Origin: Chitinophagaceae bacterium
Lineage (GTDB): Bacteria; Bacteroidota; Bacteroidia; Chitinophagales; Chitinophagaceae
Length of the DNA stretch: 19,001 nt
Direction of reading: 5' to 3'
NCBI GenBank assembly: GCA_016720585.1
Contig: JADKKH010000003.1
Span: forward strand, 1 to 19,001
Shown: piece by piece, positions 17,009 to 19,001 of the stretch
Position numbering within the stretch: position 1 is the first letter of the stretch
Layout of the letters: each line of letters opens with the position of its first letter
Position numbers and translations under genes: made by a program
Notes under the pieces: model-generated
What the model was told of the DNA's origin: nothing
The model's input: the letters and a program-made list of their open reading frames with translations, nothing else
Databases searched by the model: none

Positions 17009-19001
17009 ATGAATTATCAATTTGTACACAGGAAAAGTATGATGATTGCCTGTTTTTGTTTTTACATGTCATTTTCTTCCGGGGCTCAGAATAATAAACC
17101 TTCTGATTCCATTGAATCCAGGATCAATGCGCTTCTTCAAAAAATGACCCTGGAAGAAAAAGTTGGGCAGATGAATCAATACAATGGTTTTTGGGAAGTA
17201 ACAGGCCCGGCTCCAAAAGAAGGTAATGCAAAACTAAAATATGATCACCTGAAAAAGGGCCTGGTGGGCGCGGTATTAAATGTAAAAGGTGCTGAGAATG
17301 TAAGAAAACTGCAAGAGATTGTAGTAAAAGAATCGCGTTTGGGAATTCCGTTACTTTTGGATTTGATGTAATACATGGACACAAGACATTATTTCCTATT
17401 CCGTTGGGAGAGGCTGCCAGCTGGGATCTGGAAGCCATTGAAAAATCTGCACGCGTGGCTGCTACTGAAGCATCAGCCGTTGGTATAAACTGGACTTTTG
17501 CTCCTATGGTTGATATTACCAGGGATGCGCGTTGGGGCAGGGTGATGGAAGGCGCAGGGGAAGATCCCTATCTGGGATCAAAAATCGCAGTAGCAAGTAT
17601 AAAAGGTTTCCAGGGAAATGATTTATCCGCATCCAATACGATCGCTGCCACGGCAAAACATTTTGCCGGCTATGGTTTTGCGGAAGCCGGGAGAGACTAT
17701 AATACCGTTGATATAAGTACCTCAACATTATACAATATTATTTTACCACCCTTTAAAGCAGCTGTTGATAATAATGTAAGAACCGTGATGAATTCATTTA
17801 ATGTAATGAACGGAATACCGGCCACTGCAAATAAATTTTTACAACGGGATATCTTGAAAGATAAATGGCTTTTTAACGGTTTTGTAATCTCGATTGGGGT
17901 TCGGGGCTGAAATGATAGATCATGGTTTTGCCAAAGATCTTAAACAGGTGGCCGAACTATCTGCTAATGCAGGGAGTGATATGGATATGGAATCATATGC
18001 ATATGTAACACATTTGAAAGAATTGGTTGAGACCGGGAAAGTCGATTTAAAAGTTGTTGATAATGCTGTAAAAAGAATATTGCGGGTAAAATTCGAACTG
18101 GGTTTGTTTGACGATCCATACCGGTATTGTGACCCTGCTAAAGAGAAGGAATTGATTTATCATCCGGATCACCAGGCTGCGGCATTGGATATGGCTAAAA
18201 AATCAATGGTGCTCTTGAAAAACACCCCCCTGCCGGGTCAGGAAATACCGCTTTTACCATTGAAGAGAAGTCAGCAAAAAATCGCCGTAATAGGTGTGTT
18301 GGCCAATGATAAAAACAGTCCTTTAGGTAGCTGGCGTATTGGGTCTGATGACAATAGTGCTGTTTCTGTTTTGGAAGGATTGAAAAAGTATACAACTCAT
18401 GTTACCTATGCTAAGGGAGCAGATTTAGTGGTAGGTAATACTGATTTTATTAATGAAGTAAAAATTAATGAAACAGATAAAACGGGGTTTAAGCAGGCCA
18501 TAGAACTTGCGAAAAAATCTCAGGTTGTAATAATGGTTTTGGGGGAGCATGGTTTTCAAAGCGGGGAAGGAAGGAGCAGAACTAAATTAGACCTGCCTGG
18601 TGTGCAGCAGGAACTCCTTGAAGAAGTTTACAAAGTGAATAAGAATATTGTACTGGTTTTGATGAACGGACGGCCGCTGACCATTACCTGGGCCGATAAA
18701 AATATTCCTTCAATTTTGGAAGCCTGGCAACCGGGCTCCCAAAGTGGACATGCTATTGCACAAGTATTGTTTGGAGATTACAATCCGGGCGGGAAAATTA
18801 CCTATGACCTTTCCCAGGAGCGTGGGTCAGGTACCTATATACTACAATCATTATTCTACAGGAAGACCCGGACCAAAGAAAGAAGTCTTCTGGTCCCACT
18901 ATGCAGATGAAAGCAATGCGCCACTGTATCCTTTCGGTTTTGGTTTGAGCTATACGCAATTTGAATATTCGGATCTGAAAATCGATGCGGGTAATCCTAA
19001 C
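17009..19001 (+). CDS. bglX: GH3 beta-glucosidase (BglX-like), frameshifted and cut by the window end
   Basis: Periplasmic exo-enzyme releasing glucose from beta-gluco-oligosaccharides. The ATG at 17009 gives a Sec signal peptide ending near SSGAQN without a lipobox. The N-terminal GH3 barrel shows KMTLEEKVGQMNQYNG, PMVDITRDARWGRVMEGAGE then DPYLG, and AATAKHFAGYG. The nucleophile Asp is at 17892-17894 in the restored SDWGS motif. The second GH3 domain shows SMVLLKN, LGSWRIG and GEHGFQSGEGRSR, with the probable acid/base Glu at 18566-18568. After a frame change near 18805 it continues PIYYNHYSTGRPGPKKEVFW and LYPFGFGLSYTQFEYSDL, where the C-terminal FnIII-like domain begins. Frame changes: one missing T near 17356-17360, two around 17890-17905, one near 18805. 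About 100 residues are missing beyond 19001. The 206-base gap before it (16803-17008) holds no gene and no clear promoter or terminator, so GH3 may have its own promoter or be the last-joined operon gene. Confidence 0.92.

Noticed and set aside
1..19001. tRNA, rRNA, CRISPR array, insertion sequence or attachment site
   Set aside because: I looked on both strands and saw no cloverleaf, regularly spaced repeats, transposase motifs or terminal inverted repeats.

Overview
The window looks like a chromosomal piece from a Bacteroidota bacterium, most likely of the Chitinophagaceae. The evidence is SusC/SusD-type proteins, Reg_prop/Y_Y_Y sensor architecture, an ExbB-ExbD-ExbD-TonB cluster with Chitinophagaceae-like ends, lipoproteins beginning Cys-Lys-Lys, and a TAnnTTTG-type promoter. 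No RNA genes, CRISPR arrays or insertion sequences were seen. Taxonomy is inferred from protein character, not from a marker gene search.

Layout. Positions 1-178 hold the 3' end of a MacB/FtsX-type ABC transporter permease, followed by a likely terminator. Positions 392-3491 encode a TonB energising cluster (ExbB-like, two ExbD-like proteins, TonB) ending in a strong intrinsic terminator. Positions 3582-4964 encode the tRNA-modification GTPase MnmE. A convergent minus-strand gene (4981-7865) encodes a membrane-anchored regulator with a Reg_prop beta-propeller, a Y_Y_Y domain, one membrane helix and a LuxR-type HTH. It is divergent from a polysaccharide utilization locus (PUL): susC, susD, a large lipoprotein with two PKD-like and three tandem jelly-roll-like modules, a second PKD lipoprotein with an unrecognised C-terminal domain, a PKD-GH16 endo-beta-1,3-glucanase, and a GH3 beta-glucosidase that runs off the right end.

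How the genes work together (inference from family knowledge). The surface lipoproteins bind a beta-glucan, probably laminarin-like or fungal/yeast beta-1,3-glucan. The GH16 enzyme cuts it outside the cell, SusC/SusD import the oligosaccharides using energy from TonB-ExbB-ExbD, and the periplasmic GH3 releases glucose. The adjacent regulator probably senses a breakdown product and controls the locus. The 198-bp divergent gap carries a perfect 13-bp direct repeat and a palindrome at the regulator start, both candidate operators.

Quality warning. Genes at 392-5600 carry many single-base frameshifts, 5600-15200 is clean, and 15200-18850 has several more. Conserved housekeeping genes are hit and every reading frame resumes with full family similarity, so sequencing or consensus error is much more likely than gene decay. 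Coordinates of frameshifted genes span the restored reading frame. Apart from the regulatory repeats, the modular binding proteins and the unknown C-terminal domain, the window is a recognisable beta-glucan PUL; I see no clear case for a wholly new system.
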